A stretch of 64,000 bases of DNA from Megaleporinus macrocephalus (lineage: Eukaryota; Chordata; Actinopteri; Characiformes; Anostomidae), in contig CM038720.1 of the NCBI GenBank assembly GCA_021613375.1, positions 42,250,114-42,314,113 on the forward strand. The letters run 5' to 3'. The position numbers were made by a program, and so were the translations under genes. The notes beneath the pieces are model-generated. The model ran no database searches and was not told the origin of the DNA. It saw only the letters and a program-made list of their open reading frames with translations. Below are positions 38,441 through 49,300 of the stretch, piece after piece; position 1 is the first letter of the stretch, and each line of letters opens with the position of its first letter.

Positions 38441-38475
38441 GTGATGGACTGGTGACCTGTCCATGGTGTGTGCTG
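38441..38475 (+). mobile_element. SINE-type element body fragment at the right satellite edge
   Basis: gtgatggactggtgacctgt continuing ccatggtgtg resembles the common fish repeat segment CTGTGATGGACTGGCGACCTGTCCAGGGTGT. Its position directly after the last unit suggests that the array grew inside the element. Confidence 0.6.
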
Positions 38476-38599
38476 CTATGTGAGCTGTTTCTTGACTTGT
38501 AGAGTTACTCCAGTACAGAACTCCAGGTCAGAATCTTGGCGTACGGAATTCTGTCTCTACATTAGAACGTGATGGAACAGAAATGGAATGTTTACGTTT

Positions 38600-38776
38600 C
38601 AATTATTTAAAACACTATAAACAACATTATCTCTCACACCTGGAAAGCGAGCCTGTTGCTGTTTCTTTCTTGGCAAACTGAAGCTTTTCTCTCGGTGGAT
38701 CTGTTATTAGTGGTCACGTTTCTTCCAAGAACCTGAATTTCCAAGCTTTACTCGTCGTCTCATCTTGGCTGAGCAG
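38600..38776 (+). promoter_or_regulatory. Inferred promoter and 5'UTR exon for the 282-residue gene
   Basis: A TATA-like tataaa lies at 38616-38621. A donor-like GAGCAG|GTAAAT is at 38777, and a pyrimidine-rich acceptor (ttgactttcacctcag) ends at 38889. This would make a 113-base intron and a short leader. The joined leader is non-coding because an in-frame TGA lies at 38920-38922. The assignment is inference; no transcript evidence exists here. Confidence 0.35.
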
Positions 38777-38928
38777 GTAAATGAACAGGCACCATCTCTG
38801 TAGCTGAACAGCTGATTCACTGAGTCTAGGAATGTTGCATCAGAGAAATTATTCACACTAAACCTGTACGTTGTTGACTTTCACCTCAGCGCTAGGCTTC
38901 AACTGTTCCACCGTTCTTCTGACGGTCG

Positions 38929-39777
38929 ATGAATTCCACAACAAAGACCGCCGTCTTTGTGACTCAGAGCCCGTACACGGCACAGTTGTTCCCGGAAGGG
39001 TGGCATGACAGCTCTGATCAGATATATGACATGGATATGGTGGAACCTGACCAGATGTGTTCCCCTGAATTTCTTCAAAGTGTGCCGTGCTGGTTCCCCC
39101 TGCCTGGCGAGGCTTCACAGCAGTTCCACAGTGGTCAGAGCATGCTTTACCAGACTGACCACCCGTACAACGGCTATCAGGAAATGAGCTACCAAGCTGC
39201 AGACCCAGTCGGCTTTCACTGTCCACGCGGAATCTCCATGGTTCCCTCCTTTCAAGATCAACCAACACACACCATGTGCCCCCAGTTTGCTGACCAAGAC
39301 CATCTAGCTATGCTGCCCACACTTGACCCACATGTTCAGAGGTGCCACTATTTACAAGAATGTCCTGCTGTGTACCCCGCTGAAGTACATCACATGTATG
39401 CTCCTGCCCCCTTCCACCTTACTGACCCCGGCCTACAGGACCTGCCTGAGGTCATGTCCCTGGAGGACAGCTTCAGGTTCTTCCAGTGTGAACCTGAGCC
39501 CATGGTAGGAGATGTTTCCCAGACTCATGCAAAGCCGGAGCTTGGTGATCCCACAGTGACTGGAGGTCACTATTTAGATCATGCGGATGGGCAGGCCTGT
39601 ATACAGCGCCACCAGGAGGCTGCAGACTGCAGTGACGGGCCCTTTTCAATGATGGAGGCAGCTCCAACCATGGATTTCTTCTACGATGTGGAGAACGTGG
39701 GTCTACTGCCTGGCTTTCAGATGTTCGAGGAGTCCATCACAGGCGTACACTTGGACAACGCAACAGTGCTGATCTGA
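38929..39777 (+). CDS. Unrecognised 282-residue protein, single coding exon
   Basis: Open frame from ATG at 38929 to TGA at 39775-39777, with an in-frame stop just upstream (38920) that limits the start. I do not recognise the family. The protein has no signal peptide, membrane segment or repeat, is acidic and rich in Pro, Gln, His, Met and aromatic residues, and has no visible DNA-binding domain. The C-terminal part has acidic-hydrophobic clusters (for example PEVMSLEDSFRFFQCEPEP and MDFFYDVENVGLLPGFQMFE) of the kind seen in activation domains; a transcriptional cofactor role is only a guess. GC content is well above the flanks and codon use looks coding. An AATAAA signal follows at 39834. 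It lies between the satellite and the 51-bp array. The antisense 136-codon ORF is a shadow. Confidence 0.7.
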   Translation: MNSTTKTAVFVTQSPYTAQLFPEGWHDSSDQIYDMDMVEPDQMCSPEFLQSVPCWFPLPGEASQQFHSGQSMLYQTDHPYNGYQEMSYQAADPVGFHCPRGISMVPSFQDQPTHTMCPQFADQDHLAMLPTLDPHVQRCHYLQECPAVYPAEVHHMYAPAPFHLTDPGLQDLPEVMSLEDSFRFFQCEPEPMVGDVSQTHAKPELGDPTVTGGHYLDHADGQACIQRHQEAADCSDGPFSMMEAAPTMDFFYDVENVGLLPGFQMFEESITGVHLDNATVLI

Positions 39778-39833
39778 TCTACCAGTCAGTATTATTATAT
39801 TTCAGCAGATCGGATTTCATTCCACTGGTATCA

Positions 39834-39839
39834 AATAAA
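39834..39839 (+). terminator. Poly(A) signal AATAAA for the 282-residue gene
   Basis: Canonical hexamer 57 bases after the stop codon, followed within 30 bases by T/G-rich sequence (gtctgttgactgtttatctt). Confidence 0.65.
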
Positions 39840-39936
39840 GTCTGTTGACTGTTTATCTTTGTACATTTCATTCTTAGCCAGTCAGTGCTATGAAGAACAG
39901 ACCTACAGGCCTTGTATTCAACCAGCACATGTTCAA

Positions 39937-42140
39937 ATCCATAATCAGCACAGTTGTGTGACAACTACTACTAAAACTCACTCATTCATTCATCATCCAC
40001 ACTGGATCCAGACATTGTATGAATGTGTTCAGTTCTTGATTTATCTTAATGAAGTACTGAGCAGTCAAAGCAGGTATTAGATCAGAACTGATAATAATAC
40101 TGGGTTGTTTAGGAGAAGCTTGGAAAGAGTTAATAAACACACTGACGTATGAAAAACACTACTTACTCTATTAATACTGATTAATATTTAATAATAAAGT
40201 GTAAAAGCTCTATTTACTCTATTAATACTGATTAATATTTAATAATAAAGTGTAACAGCACTACTTACTCTATTAATACTGTTTAATATTTAATAATAAA
40301 GTTTAAAAGCACTACTTACTCTATTAATACTTATTAATATTTAATAATAAAGTTTAAAAGCACTACTTACTCTATTAATACTGTTTAATATTTAATAATA
40401 AAGTTTAAAAGCACTACTTACTCTATTAATACTGTTTAATATTTAATAATAAAGTGTAAAAGTAGTACTTACTCTATTAATACTGATTAATATTTAATAA
40501 TAAAGTGTAAAAGCACTACTTACTCTATTAATACTGTTTAATATTTAATAATAAAGTGTAAAAGTAGTACTTACTCTATTAATACTGATTAATATTTAAT
40601 AATAAAGTGTAAAAGCACCACTTACTCTATTAATACTGTTTAATATTTAATAATAAAGTGTAAAAGCACTACTTACTCTATTAATACTGTTTAATATTTA
40701 ATAATAAAGTGTAAAAGCTCTACTTACTCTATTAATACTGTTTAATATTTAATAATAAAGTGTAAAAGCACTACTTACTCTATTAATACTGATTAATATT
40801 TAATAATAAAGTGTAAAAGCTCCATAATCAGCACAGTTGTGTGACAACTACTACTAAAACTCACTCATTCATTCATCATCCACACTGGATCCAGACATTG
40901 TATGAATGTGTTCAGTTCCTTCAGCAGCAAATCTTGATTTATCTTAATGAAGTACTGAGCAGTCAAAGCAGGTATTAGATCAGAACTGATAATAATACTG
41001 GGTTGTTTAGGAGAAGCTTGGAAAGAGTTAAATAAACACACTGACGTATGAAAAACACTACTTACTCTATTAATACTGATTAATATTTAATAATAAAGTG
41101 TAAAAGCACTACTTACTCTATTAATACTGTTTAATATTTAATAATAAAGTTTAAAAGCACTACTTACTCTATTAATACTTATTAATATTTAATAATAAAG
41201 TTTAAAAGCACTACTTACTCTATTAATACTGTTTAATATTTAATAATAAAGTTTAAAAGTTTAAAAGCACTACTATTAAATATACTATTAAATATACTGA
41301 TTAATATTTAATAATAAAGTGTAAAAGCACTACTTACTCTATTAATACTGTTTAATATTTAATAATAAAGTGTAAAAGTAGTACTTACTCTATTAATACT
41401 GATTAATATTTAATAATAAAGTGTAAAAGCACTACTTACTCTATTAATACTGTTTAATATTTAATAATAAAGTGTAAAAGCACTGCTTACTCTATTAATA
41501 CTGTTTAATATTTAATAATAAAGTGTAAAAGCTCTACTTACTCTATTAATACTGTTTAATATTTAATAATAAAGTGTAAAAGCACTACTTACTCTATTAA
41601 TACTGATTAATATTTAATAATAAAGTGTAAAAGCTCTACTTACTCTATTAATACTGATTAATATTTAATAATAAAGTGTAAAAGTACTACTTACTCTATT
41701 AATACTGTTTAATATTTAATAATAAAGTGTAAAAGCTCTACTTACTCTATTAATACTGATTAATATTTAATAATAAAGTGTAAAAGTACTACTTACTCTA
41801 TTAATACTGTTTAATATTTAATAATAAAGTGTAAAAGCTCTACTTACTCTATTAATACTGATTAATATTTAATAATAAAGTGTAAAAGCTCTACTTACTC
41901 TATTAATACTGATTAATATTTAATAATAAAGTGTAAAAGTACTACTTACTCTATTAATACTGTTTAATATTTACATAATAAAGTGTAAAAGCTCTACTTA
42001 CTCTATTAATACTGATTAATATTTAATAATAAAGGGTAAAAACACTACTTACTCTATTAATACTGATTAATATTTAATAATAAAGTGTAAAAGCACTACT
42101 TACTCTATTAATACTGTTTAATATTTAATAATAAAGTGTT
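39937..42140 (+). repeat. 51-bp minisatellite element with a tandem duplication of the whole block
   Basis: A unique leader (ccataatcagcacagttgtg through gcagtcaaagcaggtattag to acacactgacgtatg) precedes about 13 units of a 51-bp repeat (core ttactctattaatactgatt, aatatttaataataaagtgt) at 40155-40820. The leader restarts at 40822 and about 20 more units follow at 41055-42135. The first leader lacks an internal stretch (ccttcagcagcaaatc) that the second leader and the 54.9-kb copy retain. Each unit holds an AATAAA on the plus strand. Confidence 0.93.
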
Positions 42141-42227
42141 TACTTAGTAAATAAAAACTTCCTCTCTGGAAAATATATTAATGATGTGAAGTGACTAAAG
42201 CCTCAGGTATGTACCGCGGTTAAATTA

Positions 42228-42650
42228 AACTACACTATCTGTCCAAAAGTATTCAGACACGCATCCTAAATAGTGAACTCGGGTGTCTCGTTGTGCACAC
42301 ACAGTTTGTATAATCTTAATAGAAAAGCATCAACTGATACTACATATGACCCTAAGGTTGCCATGGCCCACACCAAGTATCTGCTAAAGGGTTATCAAGC
42401 CCCCAGACACTGGGCTGTGGAACATCGAGTCTGAAGTGATGGAGCTCCATCCAGTACCTTTGGGATGAGTTAGAGTACCAGAACTGATCGTCCAACATCA
42501 ATCAGTACCTGAACTCTCCAATGCTCTTGTGACTGAATTCAATCAAATCCTCACGGTGAGAGTGCAACATCCAGTGTGAAGAATTCCTGAAGAGTAGAAG
42601 TTGGTGCTGCAGCAATGAGGAAACATGCTCCTCGTTAACACCCCTGATTT
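42228..42650 (+). mobile_element. Tc1/mariner-type element relic
   Basis: Begins acactatctgtccaaaagta, then ttcagacac, matching the fish terminal repeat type CACTATATGGACAAAAGTAT. Inside, cagtacctttgggatgagtt and ctccaatgctcttgtgactg match the internal body of that non-autonomous family. No intact transposase. Confidence 0.6.
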
Positions 42651-42664
42651 ACAGTGTATCAGTG

Positions 42665-43070
42665 TTTGTGTGTACCTGTGTACAGGTAAACTATACCTAC
42701 CTGTGTACAGGTAAACTATAACACTACCTTCACCTACCTGTGTACAGGTAAACTATAACACTACCTTCATCTACCTGTGTACAGGTAAACTATAACAGTA
42801 CCTTCATCTACCTGTGTACAGGTAAACTATAACAGTACCTTTATCTACCTGTGTATAGGTAAACTGTAACACTACCTTTATCTACCTGTGTACAGGTAAA
42901 CTGACTACCTACACCTACCTGTGCACAGGTAAACTGACTGCCTTCACCTACCTGTATACAGGTAAACTGTAACACTACCTTCATCAACCTATGTACAGGT
43001 AAACTGACTACCTTCACCTACCTGTGTACAGGTAAACTGACTACCTTTACCTACCTGTGTACAGGTAAAT
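42665..43070. repeat. Minisatellite of about 37-40 bp with core cctgtgtacagg
   Basis: About a dozen units of ctacctgtgtacaggtaaac plus a variable stretch such as tataacactaccttcat. The core tacctgtgtacaggta is a near-perfect palindrome. Unit length varies because the spacer is shortened in several units near 42900-43030. Confidence 0.93.
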
Positions 43071-43409
43071 CATACGTCTCTCTGTATAAGAGTGACTGCT
43101 AAATACTATACATGGTAATGAAACACAATTGTTTATTTAAGGCACATGATGTACTTTAATTTTCCATCAGATACAAAAGTGAAACTGTGCAAACACTATA
43201 GGTACACGGAGAGAATTCCTCGTACAGAAACATCAGGTGACCTAAACAACTCAACATGAAAGCGATGCTGCAGGACAGTCAGACAGAGGACTACTATATA
43301 CTCAGCACTACCGAGGACTGAGCCAAGGATTGACTGGGAGAGATATATATACTCACATATACACATACACGCTGTAGTGCACTCACCACTCAGGGGCACT
43401 CTCACTTGA

Positions 43410-43411
<2 letters not shown>

Positions 43412-43459
<48 letters not shown>
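43412..43459. repeat. (CA)n microsatellite
   Basis: About 24 CA units; the minus strand gives a poly-VC pseudo-ORF. Confidence 0.95.
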
Positions 43460-43462
<3 letters not shown>

Positions 43463-44314
43463 GCCTCTCATCACACAGAGCTTCCCAGTCAATGCAGCGG
43501 CTCTCCGCACACAGAGGATGTAAATACCCGGTAATTAAGAAGCTGGCAGTTCAGCTCCAAGCGTCTCAAATTGAAGGTTGTGAAAGCTCTGCTCCGCGCG
43601 GCGTCAGTAAGGCACGGCTCTGTGGTTTTACAGAGCGATGAAAAGATAAGGTGGTCTCAGGAATTGGCCAACGGCCTCGACATGAGGGTATTCAAGGTGT
43701 ACAGTCACCACCCACCCCACCCCCCAGCTCCACTACCTGTGATTGCCCCCAGGCCCCGTTCCCATGATGTGAGCCAAGTGGTTCCAAACACGCTCCTGTC
43801 TGTCTGTCATAACGGACCGACGCTCATCCTAATAGCATAATTAACCTCTCGGATTCAGAGCAGCCTCACACACTGCCAGGACACCCGCGCTGACGGACCG
43901 TCCTGAACGTTCAGTAAACAAGGGCCCGTCTTTCTGACAACCAGGGGTTTGTTAGTGCCGAGTAGACGCCACGCGAATCGCTCGTCTGCTCCGGCAACAC
44001 CAAGAAACAGAAAATATGATGATAGTATCGAGTGGACGAACGTAAAAAAGCATAAAAAAGCAAACAAGAGCACATAATGAATACGCTGAGGAGCGACAAT
44101 AAGCATATTTTCTAATGTAGATATATACACAGCTGGAATTTTATATACAGGATCCTTTTCCCACTCGGAAATATGATCGATGGTGTTGGAAAAGTCTTTA
44201 AGAGCCCAAAGCCCAGTAATAAGAGAGGTAACTACATTGTGAGGTCCACAACCATATACTTACATTATATACACAAACCAGAAAGAGTGACATCCCTCAG
44301 TCTGCCCACGCATG
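43460..44314. other. Region downstream of ripk4, no gene recognised
   Basis: Moderate GC around 43560-43840, but no frame with recognisable domains. It may hold distal 3' sequence or regulatory DNA; nothing specific is seen. Confidence 0.4.
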
Positions 44315-44316
44315 TA

Positions 44317-44700
44317 CAGGGTGAGTCAAAAGTCTCAGGACACCCTTTTATTTATATGGGTGAAGGTTCTTGTGGTTCAGCATGTCTCTGGTGCTGAACT
44401 GCAGCTTCAGATCTGTGCTCAACACCACTGAACATGTTGTTCAATGTGGTTGTTGTTGCAACTTTCTGTGTTGATAACTTTTAAACCACAAGAGAAATTA
44501 CAAATCTGATTACATCAATCAATTTCTATGACAAATCTGGTCTTCTTTGATCTGCTACACCTTCCCATTGAAAAAACTTGCCCTTAATCCAATATGGAGG
44601 TCTTCAAGATAGCCTTAAAGATAGGCCCCCTCACCCGTTACATAATATTCCCTTTCCTTTCTAAAATTAAAGGGTGTCCTGAGACTTTTGACTCACCCTG
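44317..44700. mobile_element. Mariner-type MITE, 384 bp, with 32-bp perfect TIRs
   Basis: The left end cagggtgagtcaaaagtctc and the right end, read in reverse, are identical for 32 bases. Both ends are flanked by TA (44315-44316 and 44701-44702), the mariner/Tc1 target-site duplication. There is no transposase ORF. The perfect terminal repeats suggest a comparatively recent insertion. It lies about 365 bases beyond the ripk4 stop codon. Confidence 0.9.
44347..44352 (-). terminator. ripk4: Nearest minus-strand AATAAA downstream of ripk4
   Basis: Reading TTTATT on the plus strand, this is the first canonical signal found 3' of the ripk4 stop codon (45065). It lies just inside the distal TIR of the mariner-type MITE, about 715 bases after the stop. 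Its use is unproven. Confidence 0.35.
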
Positions 44701-45064
44701 TAGTTCAAAGTCCATAATTGAGTCCACAAGAAAGTTTTATAACACTCATTTTTGTTGTTGTTTTTAACAATTCATGACAAACGGGTGAGCAAAAATGACC
44801 CAGAGCTACTTTTGAAACTTATTTTTTTCACATTAATAAACATTAAATGGTTTAAAACTGTCTGATCTCTGTCTGATGTATCTGCATCACATGAACACTA
44901 ACCACAAACAGTCGATTCAGAACATTCCTTTCATTCAGAAGATTCTTTTGAAGGTTTTGGTGATACAAAGTGTTCTTATGGGTCCAAAAGTGGGACAACA
45001 GAATGTCCAGAGCGAGAACGGGAGTCACTATACAGTCCATCGGACCTCTGTCCATCAGCGTCTC

Positions 45065-46326
45065 TCAGCAGGGCGCGGTCGCGTACCGAGTCTCTGTGGA
45101 GTCGCGCGGCGGCTTACTGTCCTCCTGCTCGGCGAGTTTTAGAATGACCACCTTCCTGCGGAGCGTTCCGGGCATCTGGGTGGTCGGGCTCTCCATGGGT
45201 GGCTCAGACATGGAGCCCCTGGGGGTGGGTGGGGCGCTGTCAGCGCCGTGGCTCAGCAGCAGGCAGATGGCGTCCGTGTACCCGCCACGTACGGCCAGGT
45301 GGAGCGGCGTAAACCCGCTCTCGTCCTGCGCCGCCGTCGCCCCCGGCCACCTCTGCAGCAGCTCCTCCATGACCTGGCAGTGCCCGCCCTCCGCCGCCAG
45401 GTGGCAGGACGTGCGCAGGATGCGGTCGGTGTCGTGCGGGTCGGCGCCCTCCTCCAGCAACATCCTGACGGTGGGCAGGTGGCCGTTGCGGGCGGCCAGG
45501 TGCAGGGGGGTGAAACCCTGGGCCGTGCGGCTCTGGAGGTCGGCGCCGTGTTTGAGGAGCAGCCGGGACGTGCTGGTGTGGCCGGTCTCCGCAGCCACGT
45601 GGAGCGGCGTGTTCAGGCCGGCGGACGTCAGCAGCACGTCGGCTCCCAGCTCCACCAGGACGCGGGCCACCCTGTACTGGCCCCTCTGCGAGGCCAGGTG
45701 CAGCGGGGCTCGCCCGTCCGACGTCTGCCCATCCATGTCGACGGCGGCCTGCTTGACCAGCAGTTTCACGATGCCCAGGTGGCCCTGCCACGCGGCCAGG
45801 TGCAGCGCCGTCCACTCGTCCTTGCCCTTGGCATGCGCATCGGCACCGCGGCTCAGCAGCACGCGCACCACGTTCTCCCGCCCGTGGTGGCAGGCCACGT
45901 GCGTGGGGGTGCGTCCCTGGGCGTCGGCCTCGTTCATGGTGGCGCCGCGGTCCAGGAGCAGCCGGGTGAGCACCTCGTCGCCGTTCTGGGCCGCGAAGTG
46001 CAGCGGCGTGTACTGGTCCTCGTCCTTGGCGTTCACGTTGGTGCTCTTGCGGCTCAGCAGGATCTCCGCCACGGCTTTCAGGCGCTTCTCCACCGCCAGG
46101 TGAAGGGGCGTGGCCCCGCGGGAGTCGGGCAGGTTCGCGCTGCAGTTGTTCAGAAGCAGGAACTTGACCGCTTCCTCGTTGGCCAGACTCACAGCGTAGT
46201 GCAGCAGGCTGCCCCCACCTTCGAGGAGCAGGTCTACGTCCTGCGGCTGGAGGATCTTCATCAGTTTGGCGATGTCTTCTGTGCGGATGGCGTCGGAAAG
46301 CTTCCTCTTCTGCAGTTCGCTCGACT
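45065..46326 (-). CDS. ripk4: ripk4 last exon: ankyrin repeats and C-terminus
   Basis: 1262 nt with acceptor ttgttag before 46326. It starts by completing Glu and reads [20 protein letters not shown], then [17 protein letters not shown], nearly identical to human RIPK4. Ten ankyrin units follow at about 33-residue spacing, marked by [79 protein letters not shown] and [10 protein letters not shown] Pro/Ser-rich tail with [17 protein letters not shown] ends in TAPC; it is longer than the human end. The exon is strongly GC-rich against its introns. Long ORFs on the other strand and frame are shadows. Confidence 0.96.
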
Positions 46327-49300
46327 CTAACAACACACATACAGCAAGACATTAGAATTAGGGGGGACATAAAGGCTTTCCTGATAAACTGAAAGAGTGT
46401 GTATCTGATCAATAAGTGTCTGATCACCAGTAGGAACAGCAGATCTGATTAGAACAGATGTAAATAATCAGACATACAATACAAATTATCATGAATATGT
46501 TATTGTGAGAGAAGTAGATCAGATCTTGATCCAGTTTGAAGAACAAAGTTAGGTTCCAGATTTCTCCTGGACGCCCCAGACATTGTATGAATGTGTTCAG
46601 TTCTTGATTTATCTTAATGAAGTACTGAGCAGTCAAAGCAGGTATTAGATGAGAACTGATAATAATACTGGGTTGTTTAGGAGAAGCTTGGAAAGAGTTA
46701 AATAAACACACTGACGTATGGAAAACACTACTTACTCTATTAATACTGATTAATATTTAATAATAAAGTGGAAAAGCTCTACTTACTCTATTAATACTGA
46801 TTAATATTTAATAATAAAGTGTAAAAGCTCTACTTACTCTATTAATACTGATTAATATTTAATAATAAAGTGTAAAGGCACTACTTACTCTATTAATACT
46901 GATTAATATTTAATAATAAAGTGTAAAAGCACTACTTTCTCTATTAATAATGTTTAATATTTAATAATAAAGTGTAAAAGTACTACTTACTCTATTAATA
47001 TTGTTTAATATTTAATAATAAAGTGTAAAAGCTCTACTTACTCTATTAATACTGATTAATATTTAATAATAAAGTGTAAAAGCACTACTTACTCTATTAA
47101 TACTGTTTAATATTTAATAATAAAGTGTAAAAGTACTACTTACTCTATTAATACTGATTAATATTTAATAATAAAGTGTAAAAGTACTACTTACTCTATT
47201 AATACTGATTAATATTTAATAATAAAGTGTAAAAGCTCTACTTACTCTATTAATACTGATTAATATTTAATAATAAAGTGTAAAAGCACTACTTACTCTA
47301 TTAATACTGATTAATATTTAATAATAAAGTGTAAAAGCACTACTTACTCTATTAATACTGATTAATATTTATTAATAAAGTGTTTACTGAGTAAATAAAA
47401 ATTTCCTGTCTGGAATAAATAGCTGTGTATATATAATACACAGCTATTTATACTTAATGTATATAATAACGTAATAATAATGTACTTATTGGGCCTCACT
47501 CACTAATATCTTAAAGAAAGATCCCAAGAAAACGTCTACGTTAGACTCATAATCAATGCAGAACTGGTTATACCTGTGTGCTTTTGATTGTGAGCAGATT
47601 TGGTTCTCAACTAAGAACAAACCCCACATAAGAAAACATCCCTGAAGATCAGAATCCGAATGAAAACCATGTGGGTTTTAAAAATGGTTGGTGGTTCATT
47701 GTTGTTATATCTCCATCAGTATAATCCTAAGTCTGTAATTGAGACCTAAACATTGGATCTTCTTCTTGAGTCAGTGTGATGTTATTGTCTTATTGTCGCT
47801 GGTCAAAGAAAAACATGTTCTCCAGAATAGTAACTTTACAATAGTAACCGCAGTAGTATCAGTTCTCTAAAAATCAGTACTTTTCACAATTCTGTCTGTT
47901 TTCAATCAATTAACATTCATTTAAACTACCAATACACTGAATTTGACCCTCATTTACAGTGTAATACAAAACACAAGGATTGAAAATAGTAAATATGCAT
48001 TTGTGATTAAAAAAATATTGCAAATAAATTAAAATATAACCACAAACAGCTTTATGAAAGCGTTAACAATAAAAACAATTGAAATAAATCAGGGCTACTA
48101 AATAAAATTGACAGATAAATTTAATAATAAATCATAATAAAAGCAAGTAAAATAGCCAACAAGGGTAAAACCAGATTAATCAAATAAATAAATAATACAT
48201 AATTAAGTAAATGTCATAAATAATAGCAATAAATTAGAATAAACTACTAAACAGCACCACTGATCTGTTTTGGAGCGTTTCTATTGGTCCGTTCATCATG
48301 AATTGGTCACACAATGTAAACGGCAGCTGTCGTGTTAACTTCATAGGAAAATGAAAATGTTTTTCTCTGGACAGGGACGATAAGATAACAGGTATGATTT
48401 TATCTGAAAAGCCTCCTGAAATCTGATCTGGCGTCAGACTCGGTGCTACTTCTGTAAGTTGACGTAGTGCAGCTCCTCTCTTACCGTTGCCGGAGTTTTC
48501 CCTCTCGAAGGAGAGCGTGATGGAGCCCTGGGACGAGAAGGCCGAGTCCACGGACGAAATCCCGGACAGCCTCTTGCTGGTGTTGTCCTTGCTCTCCATG
48601 CAGTCTTCCTTGACGCGGTCGAAGCTGCGGGAGATTCCGGAGTCGATCTGACTCAGCAGCTCCGACAGGCTGTAGTCCTTCTCGGGCAGCATGGCTGATT
48701 TAGGCCTCACCGGCTTCTGGTCCTGCGTCTGTGAGGGACAAACAAACAAACACACAAACAGATATGAAGCTCTGATTTGGCCTCATTAAACTGTACTCAG
48801 TCCAGACGCAGTCCAGACGCAGTCCAGACGCAATCCAGACACAGTCCAGACGCAGTCCAGACGCAGTCCAGACGCAGTCCAGACGCAATCCAGACTCAGT
48901 CCAGACGCAGTCCAGACGCAGTCCAGACGCAGTCCAGACGCAGTCCAGACGCAGTCCAGACGCAATCCAGACACAGTCCAGACGCAGTCCAGACGCAGTC
49001 CAGACGCAGTCCAGACGCAATCCAGACGCAGTCCAGACGCAGTCCAGACGCAGTCCAGACGCAGTCCAGGCGCAGTCCAGACACAGTCCAGACACAGTCC
49101 AGACACAGTCCAGACACAGTCCAGACACAGTCTGATCAAATAACCTCACAGTGAACGGCTGTGTTTATTGATCATTATCGATCATTATCAGTTTTAACAG
49201 GCAGGTTGATAAACAGCCAGTCAGGAATACACACAACACAATGCGCCGACAGGAAGTTCACAAGAACGCTGAGTAAACAATGCAGCCCAGTTACATTCTC

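Noticed and set aside
44970..46427. Long ORFs antisense or out of frame to the ankyrin exon (377, 360 and 395 codons)
   Set aside because: GC-rich coding exons have few stops in other frames; the ankyrin frame is the only one with family similarity.
48700..49154. 117-149-codon ORFs on both strands ([19 protein letters not shown])
   Set aside because: An 11-bp repeat keeps all frames open; it is intronic between ripk4 exons 6 and 7.
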